From Bin87 sp965203855 (GTDB lineage Bacteria > Chloroflexota > Dehalococcoidia > Lucifugimonadales > UBA3495): a stretch of DNA of 64,000 nucleotides. The notes under the pieces are model-generated. The model was not told where the DNA came from, made no database searches, and saw only the letters and a program-made list of their open reading frames with translations. The position numbers were made by a program, and so were the translations under genes. The stretch lies in the NCBI GenBank assembly GCA_965203855.1, contig CBDBDN010000009.1, positions 124,001-188,000 on the forward strand. Reading direction: 5' to 3'. Positions 8,046-16,148 of this stretch are shown here, one piece after another (the first letter of the stretch is position 1; the number at the start of each line of letters is the position of its first letter).

Positions 8046-8534
8046 ATGCCTGAACAACCTCGCTACTGGCTGTTCAAATCCGAGCCATCCTCCTATTCCT
8101 ACGACGACCTGGAAAGCGAGGACGACCGGACTGCCGAATGGGATGGCGTCCGCAACTACCAGGCGCGCAACTTTATGCGCGACGCTATGCGCGTCGGCGA
8201 CTATGTGCTGTTCTACCACAGCAACGCCAAGCCGCCGGGCGTAGTCGGCACCGCCCGCATCGTCCGCGAAGCCTACCCGGATAATACCGCCTGGAACCCC
8301 GATTCCCGCTACTACGACCCCAAATCCAACCCCTCCAACCCCACTTGGCTGATGGTGGACATCCAGGCCGAACAACGGCTCCCCCGCTTCATCAGCCTCA
8401 ACGAACTCAAGTCCAACCCCGCCCTCTCCGAAATGCTGGTAACCCAACGCGGCCAGCGCCTCTCCATCCAGCCGGTAACGCCAGCCGAATGGGCCGAAGT
8501 CCTGCGTATGGTCGAAACCGAAACCACCGCCTAG
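8046..8534 (+). CDS. EVE domain protein (THYN1-like)
   Basis: A 162-residue PUA-superfamily protein: YWLFKSEPSSYSYDDL at the start, then WDGVRNYQARNFMRDAMRVGD, YHSNAKPPGVVGTARIV and a DIQAEQRLPRFISLNELK stretch, the order of EVE proteins. The domain has a pocket that reads modified bases in DNA or RNA; fusions to restriction enzymes are known. ATG 8046 is chosen because GGAGGG precedes it; an in-frame upstream ATG (7992) has no such site. Stop is 11 bases before the AAA ATPase gene on the same strand, which suggests one transcript with the two downstream genes. Single EVE proteins are also housekeeping in many bacteria, so linkage may be coincidental. Confidence 0.87.
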   Translation: MPEQPRYWLFKSEPSSYSYDDLESEDDRTAEWDGVRNYQARNFMRDAMRVGDYVLFYHSNAKPPGVVGTARIVREAYPDNTAWNPDSRYYDPKSNPSNPTWLMVDIQAEQRLPRFISLNELKSNPALSEMLVTQRGQRLSIQPVTPAEWAEVLRMVETETTA

Positions 8535-8545
8535 CGTGAATCATC

Positions 8546-10075
8546 ATGGCCGCCCCATTGACGCCCAGCCGCCTCTCAATTGAGGTTGAGAATTTCGGCC
8601 CCATCGTCCACGGCAAAGTGGACTTGCGCCCAATGACAGTATTCATCGGGCCCAGCAACACCGGCAAATCCTACCTGGCAATCCTCCTGTACGCGCTGCA
8701 CCGCTTTTTCAGCGGCGGCGACAGCGGAGCATTTGGATTCCCGCGCTTCGGGCCGGCATTTATCCGGGGACAGCCCAACATTTCACCGGAAACAGTCGTT
8801 GCGCTAACTGAATTATTGCGAAAGGCTGTTGCGGATAAATTAGGCCGCTTTGAACAGCTCGACCTCCCCTTGCCCGACGCAGTTGTAGAACTGCTCCGTT
8901 CACAATTTGACAACTTGGGGGATGAAGCGGGCTCTGCGATTTCACGCTATTTCGGCCTGCCTGACGCAGCTGCATTGGTTCGCAAAAGCCGGAACTCACA
9001 GGCGCGCATAGCGTTGCAACATAGTTTCCACAACGGCGAAAAGGCGCTGATGCACACCCTGCTAATCAACACGCGGCAGACCAATACCCAATTTACGATA
9101 CCTGAACACCTATTGCTTTGGGACATCCCCCAAGGCGAGCTTGCATTTGCCTTGCAATCTATGGATTCAGCTCCGCCGACCCCTGTTAGTGATTTCGGGC
9201 CGTTTGGATTTTGGGATGCAGTCAACCAGTTAATGAAATGGTTGGTTTCCGATATGGTTGGCAGCCTCCATTTCCGGGCGTTTTATCTGCCGGCCGGCCG
9301 TACCGGAATAATGCACGCCCACAATGCCATAGTCAGCGCTATGCTGGAAAGGGCTACAATGGCCGGCCAGGAACCGGCCCCTCGAACTCCTATGTTGTCA
9401 GGCGTTCTCGTTGATTTTCTGCGACAGTTGATTGAAATCGGCAGCAGGTTGCCTTACCCGCATCTCCCCTGGCGGCAGGACGAAGTGCACGACGTGGATG
9501 TACAAATTGAGCAATCCATCATCAACGGGGAGATACGCGTTAGCCATTCCGAAGCAATCAATTACCCCCGCTTTACCTACCGCCCCAACGGTTGGAAAGC
9601 GGATTTGCCGTTGCTGAACGCCTCCTCAATGGTGTCCGAAATAGCCCCGGTAGTGCTGTACCTGCGCCACATCGTTATACCCGGCAGTGTGCTGATTATT
9701 GAGGAACCGGAATCCCACCTGCACCCGGCAATGCAGGTTGAATTCACCCGGCAGCTGGCCCGGCTGATTCAGTACGGCTACCGCGTCATCATCACCACCC
9801 ATAGCGAATGGGTCTTGGAGGAGCTTTCCAACATAGTCCAGCGCTCACGGTTGCCAGAAAAAGAACGGTCTGCCGTTTCAGAGAGCGATGCAGCGTTATC
9901 GCCAGATCAAGTAGGCGTCTGGCTGTTCCGCCCCAAGCGCCGCCCCCGCGGGTCGGAAATAATTGAAATTCACCTGGACGAATCGGGCCTTTACCCGTCA
10001 GGCTACGATGATGTCGCCGTCGCCCTCCATAACGATTGGGCCAGCATCAGCGACCGCATAGGATCAAGCAAATGA
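8546..10075 (+). CDS. AAA family ATPase (OLD/AAA_21-type), candidate defence protein
   Basis: A 509-residue SMC-like ATPase. The N-terminus LSIEVENFGPI is followed by Walker A GPSNTGKS (residues 35-42); a long middle region splits the nucleotide fold, and Walker B (VLIIEEPESHLHP, about residues 382-394) and a THSEWVLEEL switch motif close it. This ordering is that of single-chain ATPases that sense invasion in many two-gene defence systems. It has no TOPRIM tail. The stop TGA overlaps the next gene's ATG (ATGA), so translation is coupled. Base composition is visibly less C-rich than its neighbours over 8.7-9.5 kb, suggesting recent arrival. Confidence 0.85.
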   Translation: MAAPLTPSRLSIEVENFGPIVHGKVDLRPMTVFIGPSNTGKSYLAILLYALHRFFSGGDSGAFGFPRFGPAFIRGQPNISPETVVALTELLRKAVADKLGRFEQLDLPLPDAVVELLRSQFDNLGDEAGSAISRYFGLPDAAALVRKSRNSQARIALQHSFHNGEKALMHTLLINTRQTNTQFTIPEHLLLWDIPQGELAFALQSMDSAPPTPVSDFGPFGFWDAVNQLMKWLVSDMVGSLHFRAFYLPAGRTGIMHAHNAIVSAMLERATMAGQEPAPRTPMLSGVLVDFLRQLIEIGSRLPYPHLPWRQDEVHDVDVQIEQSIINGEIRVSHSEAINYPRFTYRPNGWKADLPLLNASSMVSEIAPVVLYLRHIVIPGSVLIIEEPESHLHPAMQVEFTRQLARLIQYGYRVIITTHSEWVLEELSNIVQRSRLPEKERSAVSESDAALSPDQVGVWLFRPKRRPRGSEIIEIHLDESGLYPSGYDDVAVALHNDWASISDRIGSSK

Positions 10076-10524
10076 CCGGGCTATTGCAAACCGTCCGCAG
10101 CCAAATCCCCGCATCCTGCATCGCGGGCAGCATCAGAAAAGAAGGCTGTCGGGTTTCTTTGCCGGACGCACCCGATAACCGCCTAATCATTGACTTTGAC
10201 CAGCCCGGTTCCCCTCTGTCGCAAAACCAGACCCGTTGCGATTATCTGTTTATAGCCGAACTTTCCAGCCAAGCGGGATTCGTTAGCCCCATTGAGTTAA
10301 AGGCGGGACGTGCCAGCCCCGGCGATGTCAAAGACCAACTGCAAGCCGGAGCCGACATCGCTGCTCGTCTGATACCAACCAACTGCCAAGTACAATTGCA
10401 GCCCGTACTCGCATCCCGCAGCGATAAAGCCGGCCGCAAGCGAATCCGGGCAGCAGTGCTGTTTCGCTCCCGCGAAATACCCATCCGCCGCATCCGTTGC
10501 GGTGCTCCGCTGCCGCTCCCCTAA
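10072..10524 (+). CDS. putative PD-(D/E)XK nuclease, partner of the AAA ATPase
   Basis: A 150-residue protein starting at an ATG that overlaps the ATPase stop by 4 bases (ATGA). CDYLFIAEL (D57) followed 18 residues later by SPIELKAG (E75, K77) gives the D-x(n)-E-x-K signature of restriction-like nucleases, with predicted strands around it and a helix (GDVKDQLQAGADIAARL) after, as in that fold. No other domain or membrane segment. An upstream in-frame ATG (10036) would overlap the ATPase and is less likely. The C-terminus ends in a basic tail (KAGRKRIRAAVLFRSREIPIRRIRC). Fold assignment is from motif spacing only. The stop overlaps the 3' end of the fhs gene on the other strand by three bases. 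Confidence 0.6.
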   Translation: MTGLLQTVRSQIPASCIAGSIRKEGCRVSLPDAPDNRLIIDFDQPGSPLSQNQTRCDYLFIAELSSQAGFVSPIELKAGRASPGDVKDQLQAGADIAARLIPTNCQVQLQPVLASRSDKAGRKRIRAAVLFRSREIPIRRIRCGAPLPLP

Positions 10525-12152
10525 TAAAACCCCACCACCGTCCCATCAGCCCCCACATCCATATCCAGCGCCCGCGGCCGCGTCGGCAGCCCCGGCAGCG
10601 TCTCAATCCGCCCCGCCAAAGCGTACAGGAATCCGGCCCCTACCGAAGCCCGCAGCTCGTTGACCGGGAAAGTGTAGCCCCGCGGCCGGTTCCGCAGCGT
10701 CGGATCGTGCGATATGGACAAATGCGTCTTGGCCATGCAGATTGGCAAATCGCCCCAGCCCTGCTCCTCAAAGTAGCGCAGCTGCCGCCGTGCCGCCGGC
10801 GACCACGATACATCGGACGCCCCGTAGATAGTGCGCGCCAGGGCCAAAGCCTTGTCCTGCGCCGACGCCTCCGACGCATAGGCGTAGGTAATCGCCGGGT
10901 CGCTCTGCGCGGCCGCCACCACCACAGACGCCAGTTCCTCGGCGCCCGCCCCGCCATTGGCGTACCCGTCGCACTCCACGGCGGCATCCGCGCCGGCCTC
11001 CAGCGCAATCCGCTTGACGGCGGCCAGCTCCTCCGCGCTGTCGGTCCCAAAGCGGTTGATGGCCACGATTGCCGGCAGGTTAAAACTCTTGACGATGCCG
11101 ATGTGATGTATCAGGTTGTCGCCGCCGGTGATTACCTGCTCCGTGTTGGGCTGCGCCAGCTCCCGCCGCCGCGCCCCGCCGTGCCATTTCAAGGCGCGGG
11201 CCGATGCCACCAGGACGGCGACGCTGGGCGCAATATCCCGATGCCGCACCTTGATATGCATAAACTTCTCAAACCCTAAGTCGGAGGCGAACCCGGCTTC
11301 CGTGATGACATAATCCGAGTACGCCAGCGCCATCCGGTCGGCGATTACCGAGTTGCACCCGTGCGCGATGTTGCCGAAAGGCCCGGCGTGCACCAGAGAC
11401 GGCTGCCCTTCCAGCGTCTGCACCAAGTTCGGCATTACCGTCTGATGCAGCAAGGTCATCAGCGCCCCGGTAAAGCCCAGTTCGTCAACGCTGACCGGCG
11501 CGCCCCCCCGCGTGGAGCCAACCACAATGCGCCCGACCCGCCGCCGCAAGTCGTCCAGGTCATCCGCCAGCGCCAGTATCGCCATTATCTCGGATGCGGA
11601 TACGATGCTGAACCGCGCTTCCCGCAGCGGCCCGTAGCCGTCGCCCCCGATGCCGGCCACCACCTGCCGCAGTCCCCGGTCCGATGCGTCCGTAACGCGC
11701 GACCAGGTGATGCCGTCGGCGTCAAAATCCGGCAGCGTATGACGCAAGGCGGCGTTGTCCACCAGCGCGGCCAGCAGGTTGTGCGCCGATGCCACCGCGT
11801 GCGCGTCGCCGGTAAAATGAATGTTGATTTCCTCCTCGGGAACTACGCGCGCCGCGCCGCCCCCGGTGCCGCCCCCCTTGATGCCGAATATCGGCCCCAA
11901 AGTGGGTTCGCGCAGTGTTACCGTCGCCCGATGCCCCAGCCGACCCATACCTTGGGTCAAGCCGATGGCCGTAGTAGTCTTGCCCTCCCCGGCCGGCGTC
12001 GGCGTAATCCCGGTAACTACCACCAGCTTGCCGCGCCGCCCGCCGCCCCCTGAAATCGCATCCAAGGCAATCTTGGCCTTGTGCCGGCCATAGGGCAGTA
12101 CGTGTTCGGCGGCAACGCCCAACTTATCGGCGATATTGGCAATGGGCTGCAT
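10521..12152 (-). CDS. fhs: formate–tetrahydrofolate ligase
   Basis: ATP + formate + THF gives 10-formyl-THF, entry of formate into one-carbon metabolism or the methyl branch of the Wood-Ljungdahl pathway. The P-loop TPTPAGEGKTTT, LREPTLGPIFGIKGGGTGGG and ITEAGFASDLGFEKF are family hallmarks. The translated frame begins 15 codons earlier, but the ATG at 12152 (MQPIANIADKLG) has GGAGGAACAAT directly upstream and gives the usual N-terminus. 543 aa. Converges with the defence cassette, overlapping its last codon region. Confidence 0.93.
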   Translation of the reverse strand: MQPIANIADKLGVAAEHVLPYGRHKAKIALDAISGGGGRRGKLVVVTGITPTPAGEGKTTTAIGLTQGMGRLGHRATVTLREPTLGPIFGIKGGGTGGGAARVVPEEEINIHFTGDAHAVASAHNLLAALVDNAALRHTLPDFDADGITWSRVTDASDRGLRQVVAGIGGDGYGPLREARFSIVSASEIMAILALADDLDDLRRRVGRIVVGSTRGGAPVSVDELGFTGALMTLLHQTVMPNLVQTLEGQPSLVHAGPFGNIAHGCNSVIADRMALAYSDYVITEAGFASDLGFEKFMHIKVRHRDIAPSVAVLVASARALKWHGGARRRELAQPNTEQVITGGDNLIHHIGIVKSFNLPAIVAINRFGTDSAEELAAVKRIALEAGADAAVECDGYANGGAGAEELASVVVAAAQSDPAITYAYASEASAQDKALALARTIYGASDVSWSPAARRQLRYFEEQGWGDLPICMAKTHLSISHDPTLRNRPRGYTFPVNELRASVGAGFLYALAGRIETLPGLPTRPRALDMDVGADGTVVGFY

Positions 12153-12275
12153 ATTGTTCCTCCATAGCCTTTGCAAACCTTTCCCCGCAGCCGTCAAGCA
12201 TTAGGATTGTGGCAGCAGCTTTCAAATGTTCCTCTCCCATCGGGAGACCTTCGCTGTGATGGCAGGTTCCTTGAT

Positions 12276-13949
12276 TTACAGCGCCCCGCTGATTGTAATG
12301 TCCAGCAAAGCCGGCCGGCCGCTCTCAAATGCCCGTTTGATGGCCGGCGCAATCTCCGCCGGATCCTCAACCCTCTCCCCATGCACCCCCATCGCCTGCG
12401 CCATCATTGCCAAGTCCAGCCGGTTGGCAAAATCCATCCCCACATATTCGCTGTACCGCTCCCGGTCGTCCAGCATATCCCGCAGATACACCTCCATATT
12501 CACCTTGAGGATGCGGTACGCCTGGTTGTTGCAGATGGCGTACACCACCGGAATGTTGTAGCGGCTGGCCGTCCACAGCGCCTGCACCGTGTACATTGAT
12601 GCCCCGTCCCCCACTACCGCCAGCACCGGACGGTCCGGATGCGCCAGCTTCACCCCCAAAGCGCCGGGCATCGCCCACCCCAGCGCGCCGCCCCGGATCC
12701 CGTAAATATCCCCCGCCTGCCGAAACTCAAAAGCCCGGTTCAGCGCCGGCCGCGAAGTAACCGCTTCGTCGGCGATGATCGTGCCGGGCGGTACGGCGTC
12801 GGACAGTTCGTGCATCATCCGCTCCACCGGCATCGGGCGGTTGTTCCAGACCGCCTTGATGCGTTCCTGATAGCGCGCGTCGTCCCGCTTCCGGGCATCG
12901 CCCAGCGCCGCGGCGCGGGTAGCCGCCGCCTCCCGCTGGCTCCCCGTCAGGTTCGCGTCCAGCGACTCCGCCAAATCCGCCAAGCCGGCCGCCGGATCCG
13001 CCAGTATGCCTACCTCAGTGGGATAACTCTTTTCAATCTCCCAATAGTTGCTGTCCAGGTGAATCAGCCGGGTATCCGGTTGGAGAAACGGGACATCCAC
13101 ATACAGGAACGATGCGAACACATCCGTGCCAACGGCCAGTACCACATCGGCGTTGTCAAACTGCCGTGCCGTGGCCGGGCTGTTCAGGTTCAGCATACCG
13201 CCCCACTGCGGATGCGCCGTCGGAAAGTTGACTTCAGAGTAGGCCGTGGCCACCACGCGGGCGCCGGTCTGCTCCGCTACCTGCACCACCTGATCTACGG
13301 CCCCGGCTTGCGCCACTCGGTCGCCGACTACGATGACCGGATTCTCCGCGCCCGCCAGCAGCTCGGTAGCCTTGGCCACCGCGTCGGCGTCGGGCCGAAT
13401 GCGGAAATACCCCGCCGCCGATGCCGCCGCCTCAAAGTCAATCTCCTCGTCCAGCGTATCCCAGGGGAACGATATGAACACCGGCCCCGTCGGCGGTGTC
13501 TTGGCCTCTTTAAAAGCCCGCCGGATCGCCACCGGAATGTCGGAGGCATGGCGTACCTCTACGCTCCACTTGGTGTACTGCTTGGTCATCTCCACCAAAT
13601 CCCCGGAGAGGACGGGTTCGCTGATCAGCATACGGGTATCCGAATTGCCCGCCGTCAGTACCAGCGGCGTACCGCCCCGAAAAGCGTTGTACAACCCGCT
13701 GATGCCGTTGGCCAGCCCCCCGGCGATATGAATGTTCGCGAAAGCGGGCTTGCCGGTAGCCCGCGCGTAACCGTCCGCCATCCCCACCGCCGTGCCTTCC
13801 TGCAACGCCTGGATGTACTCCAGCTGCGGGTAATCCTGCAAGCCGTCCAGAAAAGGCGTTTCGCTGGTGCCGGGGTTCCCAAAAATGTAGTGGACGCCTT
13901 CGGCAACGAGCATTTCGGCGAGGGCGTGTTTGCCAAGCATTCGCGGCAT
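12276..13949 (-). CDS. ThDP-dependent enzyme (acetolactate synthase/benzoylformate decarboxylase-like)
   Basis: A 557-residue thiamine-diphosphate enzyme with the three domains of the POX/ALS family: Pyr domain with NPGTSETPFLDGL and QALQEGTAVGMADGYAR (Glu51 activating the cofactor region), a central FAD/transhydrogenase-like domain, and the PP domain with GDGASMYTVQALW and NNQAYRILK, the GDG...N cofactor motif. Good start: TGGAGA upstream of ATG 13949. Substrate class is open; the N-terminal sequence is nearer benzoylformate decarboxylase and related 2-oxo-acid decarboxylases than biosynthetic IlvB. Downstream of the VOC/BrnA gene by 116 bases on the same strand. Confidence 0.85.
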   Translation of the reverse strand: MPRMLGKHALAEMLVAEGVHYIFGNPGTSETPFLDGLQDYPQLEYIQALQEGTAVGMADGYARATGKPAFANIHIAGGLANGISGLYNAFRGGTPLVLTAGNSDTRMLISEPVLSGDLVEMTKQYTKWSVEVRHASDIPVAIRRAFKEAKTPPTGPVFISFPWDTLDEEIDFEAAASAAGYFRIRPDADAVAKATELLAGAENPVIVVGDRVAQAGAVDQVVQVAEQTGARVVATAYSEVNFPTAHPQWGGMLNLNSPATARQFDNADVVLAVGTDVFASFLYVDVPFLQPDTRLIHLDSNYWEIEKSYPTEVGILADPAAGLADLAESLDANLTGSQREAAATRAAALGDARKRDDARYQERIKAVWNNRPMPVERMMHELSDAVPPGTIIADEAVTSRPALNRAFEFRQAGDIYGIRGGALGWAMPGALGVKLAHPDRPVLAVVGDGASMYTVQALWTASRYNIPVVYAICNNQAYRILKVNMEVYLRDMLDDRERYSEYVGMDFANRLDLAMMAQAMGVHGERVEDPAEIAPAIKRAFESGRPALLDITISGAL

Positions 13950-14065
13950 AATCGGTCTCCATAATCGTGAGCGCTTTGTGGCCGTGTCATTTCCCCGGCC
14001 CCATCATCCGGCCGCCCGGAATGGCCGGAACTGGCGGCAGTGATTGGGGATGCGGCTAGATGCGG

Positions 14066-14473
14066 CTACTGGTAAATCATCCATTCCAGCAGATTGTTGT
14101 CAGGGTCCCGGGCATAGAGACTGACGGCGGGCAGTACCCCCCGCTGCCGCGCTCCCTTGCGCGGGCCGGGGCCGCGCACCACTTCAACCCCCGCATCATC
14201 CAGCATCTGCTGGCACTGCTCCACCGTCCCGTTCCACACAAAGCAGATGTCCGTGCACCCGGGTACGGCCGTCGGCCCCCGGTATTCCGCCAGATACCCC
14301 TCCGGATGGACATTGATCTTGGAATCGCCAACCTGGATGGAAAAGATGTTGGCCGTGCCGGCCCGCCATTCTTCCTCATCGTTGATGGCAAAGCCAAGAT
14401 TCTTGTAAAAGGTGATGAGCCGTTCCGCATCGGCGGTAGGCATTGCGATGTGGTCAATACCAACGGTTGACAT
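14066..14473 (-). CDS. VOC family (glyoxalase/dioxygenase-like) protein, internal start
   Basis: 135 residues from MSTVGIDHIAMPT to LLEWMIYQ. AAGGAG lies nine bases upstream of ATG 14473, a better ribosome-binding site than many in the window, so separate translation of the VOC part is likely even though it shares its frame with the BrnA-like sequence. Probable metal ligands are His8 (IDHIAM), His in NVHPEG and Glu in LLEWMI, the pattern of single-domain VOC metalloenzymes. No substrate can be assigned. Confidence 0.7.
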   Translation of the reverse strand: MSTVGIDHIAMPTADAERLITFYKNLGFAINDEEEWRAGTANIFSIQVGDSKINVHPEGYLAEYRGPTAVPGCTDICFVWNGTVEQCQQMLDDAGVEVVRGPGPRKGARQRGVLPAVSLYARDPDNNLLEWMIYQ

Positions 14474-14695
14474 TCGGTAAAACTCCTTTTGCTCTTTGGC
14501 GAGGCGTTCTTTCCATTCCTCGGGAATGCGCGGCGGCTTGCCAATACCGTCCGGGTAGATTTCCTGGAAGGTCTTGGCAGTAGCCCAGAATTCAGGCCCC
14601 AGCTCCGGGTTGTCCGGATCTGCGGCAATGCCCGCCTGTATCGCCGCTTCTTCTTCATCAGTCGGGCTGATGTGTCCCGGCTTGAGCTTCGGCAT
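14066..14695 (-). CDS. BrnA-like antitoxin N-terminus fused in frame to a VOC protein
   Basis: One uninterrupted frame of 209 codons. Its first 40 residues (MPKLKPGHISPTDEEEAAI, then GIAADPDNPELGPEFWATAK) match the N-terminal toxin-binding part of BrnA. The ribbon-helix-helix DNA-binding part that should follow (lysine/Val-Thr-Leu-Arg-Leu strand) is absent; residues 41-74 are a Pro/Lys/Glu linker, and residue 75 (MSTVG) begins a complete VOC domain. GAGAGGAAC precedes the ATG, which overlaps the 3' end of the BrnT gene by 38 bases, as in normal brnTA pairs. Either a genuine fusion, or two overlapping products from this start and from 14473. Confidence 0.6.
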   Translation of the reverse strand: MPKLKPGHISPTDEEEAAIQAGIAADPDNPELGPEFWATAKTFQEIYPDGIGKPPRIPEEWKERLAKEQKEFYRMSTVGIDHIAMPTADAERLITFYKNLGFAINDEEEWRAGTANIFSIQVGDSKINVHPEGYLAEYRGPTAVPGCTDICFVWNGTVEQCQQMLDDAGVEVVRGPGPRKGARQRGVLPAVSLYARDPDNNLLEWMIYQ

Positions 14696-14960
14696 AATAG
14701 CGTTCCTCTCTTTTGCTGAATCGCCGCAGACTGATAATGCGGTAGCGGCGCCCCCGCTCCGTATAGACAGCTGTATGCAGGCGGTTGCCAATGTAACCGA
14801 TTGCCCTCCAGCGCAATTCGCCGTAACGGGGGCTTTCATTATACACAGCGTCATCCCATTCAAAGCCGCTGATCTCAGCGAAATCAATAGCGTGCTCTTC
14901 CAGGTTCTCCCGCCGCTTGGCCTCGTCCCATTCGTAACTGTCCGTCAAGCCGTAATCCAT
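14658..14960 (-). CDS. brnT: BrnT family ribonuclease toxin
   Basis: A 100-residue toxin of the type II BrnT/BrnA system, an RNase-like RelE-fold protein. YEWDEAKRRENLEEHAIDFAEI is the diagnostic N-terminal motif, and the C-terminal half carries YRIISLRRFSKREERYY, with the conserved RIISxRxxxxxExxxY end. ATG 14960 overlaps the hydrolase stop as TGATG; a GTG one codon earlier is also possible. The antitoxin reading frame overlaps its 3' end, though that antitoxin lacks the usual DNA-binding half. The toxin sequence itself looks intact. Confidence 0.85.
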   Translation of the reverse strand: MDYGLTDSYEWDEAKRRENLEEHAIDFAEISGFEWDDAVYNESPRYGELRWRAIGYIGNRLHTAVYTERGRRYRIISLRRFSKREERYYAEAQAGTHQPD

Positions 14961-15802
14961 CACGCCAACGCCCTCCGGGATTCTGCTCTCCCGTCAAGCC
15001 AGTCCATTATAGCGTTCCTTGTCATTGTAGCGGCGGCGTTAGTCATCAGCCCGTGTTCGGCGCCCGGAATAATATGCAGTTCAGCGTTGGGTATGCTCGC
15101 CGCCAGGCCGCGCCCGCATTCCGCCGGGATGCGGCTGTCCCGGTCGCCATGTACCACCAGCGTCGGCATTTGCAGCTCGGCCAGCCGGCTTTCCAGCGAT
15201 TCCCCAATATCCAGGTACGCTTGCTGCGTCGCCTCTATCCCCTCAATGCGCCCCAGGTTTTCCCGTGCGATGCGCGCAAACCGTTCCGGATCCTCGCTAG
15301 GCAGATGGGGAAACCGCTCGGCGATAGCCCGGGCCACTGCCGCCTCCCGGCCCTCGGCGGCAATCCGTTCCTTGAGCCGGCGCAGCTCCTGCCGGCGCAC
15401 TTCCCGCTGCGCTTCCTCCGAATAAGTCATCGTGTTGACCAGTATCAGCGCATCCGTCAACTCCGGGTAGTCCAGCGCAAACTGCATCGCAATAGGGCCG
15501 CCAGCCGATGAACCCAAAATGTACGCCTTGCCAATTCCCAGATGACGCAGCAATTCCCGCAAATCGCCGGCGCAGTTCGGGATGTCGTAGCCGTCCGCCG
15601 GAGCACCCGACTCCCCGCAGGCGCGCCGGTCATAAAACACGCAGCGATAGGCCGCGGAAAGGGCATCGGCTTGCCGCGCAATAGTATCCTTGCTTCCATC
15701 GCCCCCGCCCAGGCCGCCATGAATCAAGGCCAGCGCCGGCGCGTCATCCGCCCCAAAAACGCAGTAGTGCATCCGATAGCCATTAATCTCCGCAAAAGGC
15801 AT
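14960..15802 (-). CDS. alpha/beta hydrolase
   Basis: A 280-residue alpha/beta-fold hydrolase. LALIHGGLGGGDGS supplies the oxyanion hole, GSSAGG the nucleophile (S99), HGDRDSRIP the acid and GAEHGL the His. A helical lid lies between residues 130 and 200 (Arg/Glu-rich). Similar to proline iminopeptidase or epoxide/haloalkane hydrolases in lid position, but not assignable. GAGGATTTG precedes ATG 15802. Its stop overlaps the BrnT start, so the toxin may be cotranscribed. Confidence 0.82.
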   Translation of the reverse strand: MPFAEINGYRMHYCVFGADDAPALALIHGGLGGGDGSKDTIARQADALSAAYRCVFYDRRACGESGAPADGYDIPNCAGDLRELLRHLGIGKAYILGSSAGGPIAMQFALDYPELTDALILVNTMTYSEEAQREVRRQELRRLKERIAAEGREAAVARAIAERFPHLPSEDPERFARIARENLGRIEGIEATQQAYLDIGESLESRLAELQMPTLVVHGDRDSRIPAECGRGLAASIPNAELHIIPGAEHGLMTNAAATMTRNAIMDWLDGRAESRRALA

Positions 15803-15927
15803 CGCTCAAATCCTCGCAGTTCGCCGGTAACTCGCCCCAATATAGCCGCAATCCCGGCGCATTGCAAAATTAAACCCCATCCGGTTGGCAGTTTCGCACC
15901 CCGACCCAATAGTAGCGTTTCATTAGA

Positions 15928-16054
15928 GCGTGTGGTTATATTCACCGTCATTCCGGCGTACGCCGGAATCTATGCTTGCCGGCTCAATTGCCGCAATACG
16001 GATTTAGACGCCGGATCCCCTTGCGCCGTAATCACGGTGAACATAACCACACGC
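15928..16054. mobile_element. MITE-like element with 21-31 bp terminal inverted repeats
   Basis: The left end GCGTGTGGTTATATTCACCG (15928) has its inverted copy at 16034-16054 (CGGTGAACATAACCACACGC, one mismatch in the outer 21 bases). The match extends inward to about 31 bases with three mismatches. The 127-base element has no coding sequence; inside, the left end runs directly into a palindrome copy (15947-15970). It separates the divergent hydrolase and cysteine desulfurase genes. A similar element ends at 19729, and decayed left ends lie near 2512, 5558 and 21105. No transposase in the window, so it would be moved in trans, if at all. Confidence 0.75.
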
Positions 16055-16148
16055 CCCAAAAAGTAACGCGGCCCAACCCGACCAACCGAATGTTGCCATC
16101 GCCCCGGCCCCGGTATGCTAAAATGCTTGACGAACTACAGGCTGCGCG

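Noticed and set aside
10497..11279. 260-codon open frame on the + strand
   Set aside because: Shadow of fhs; Arg/Pro/Gln-rich and without domain.
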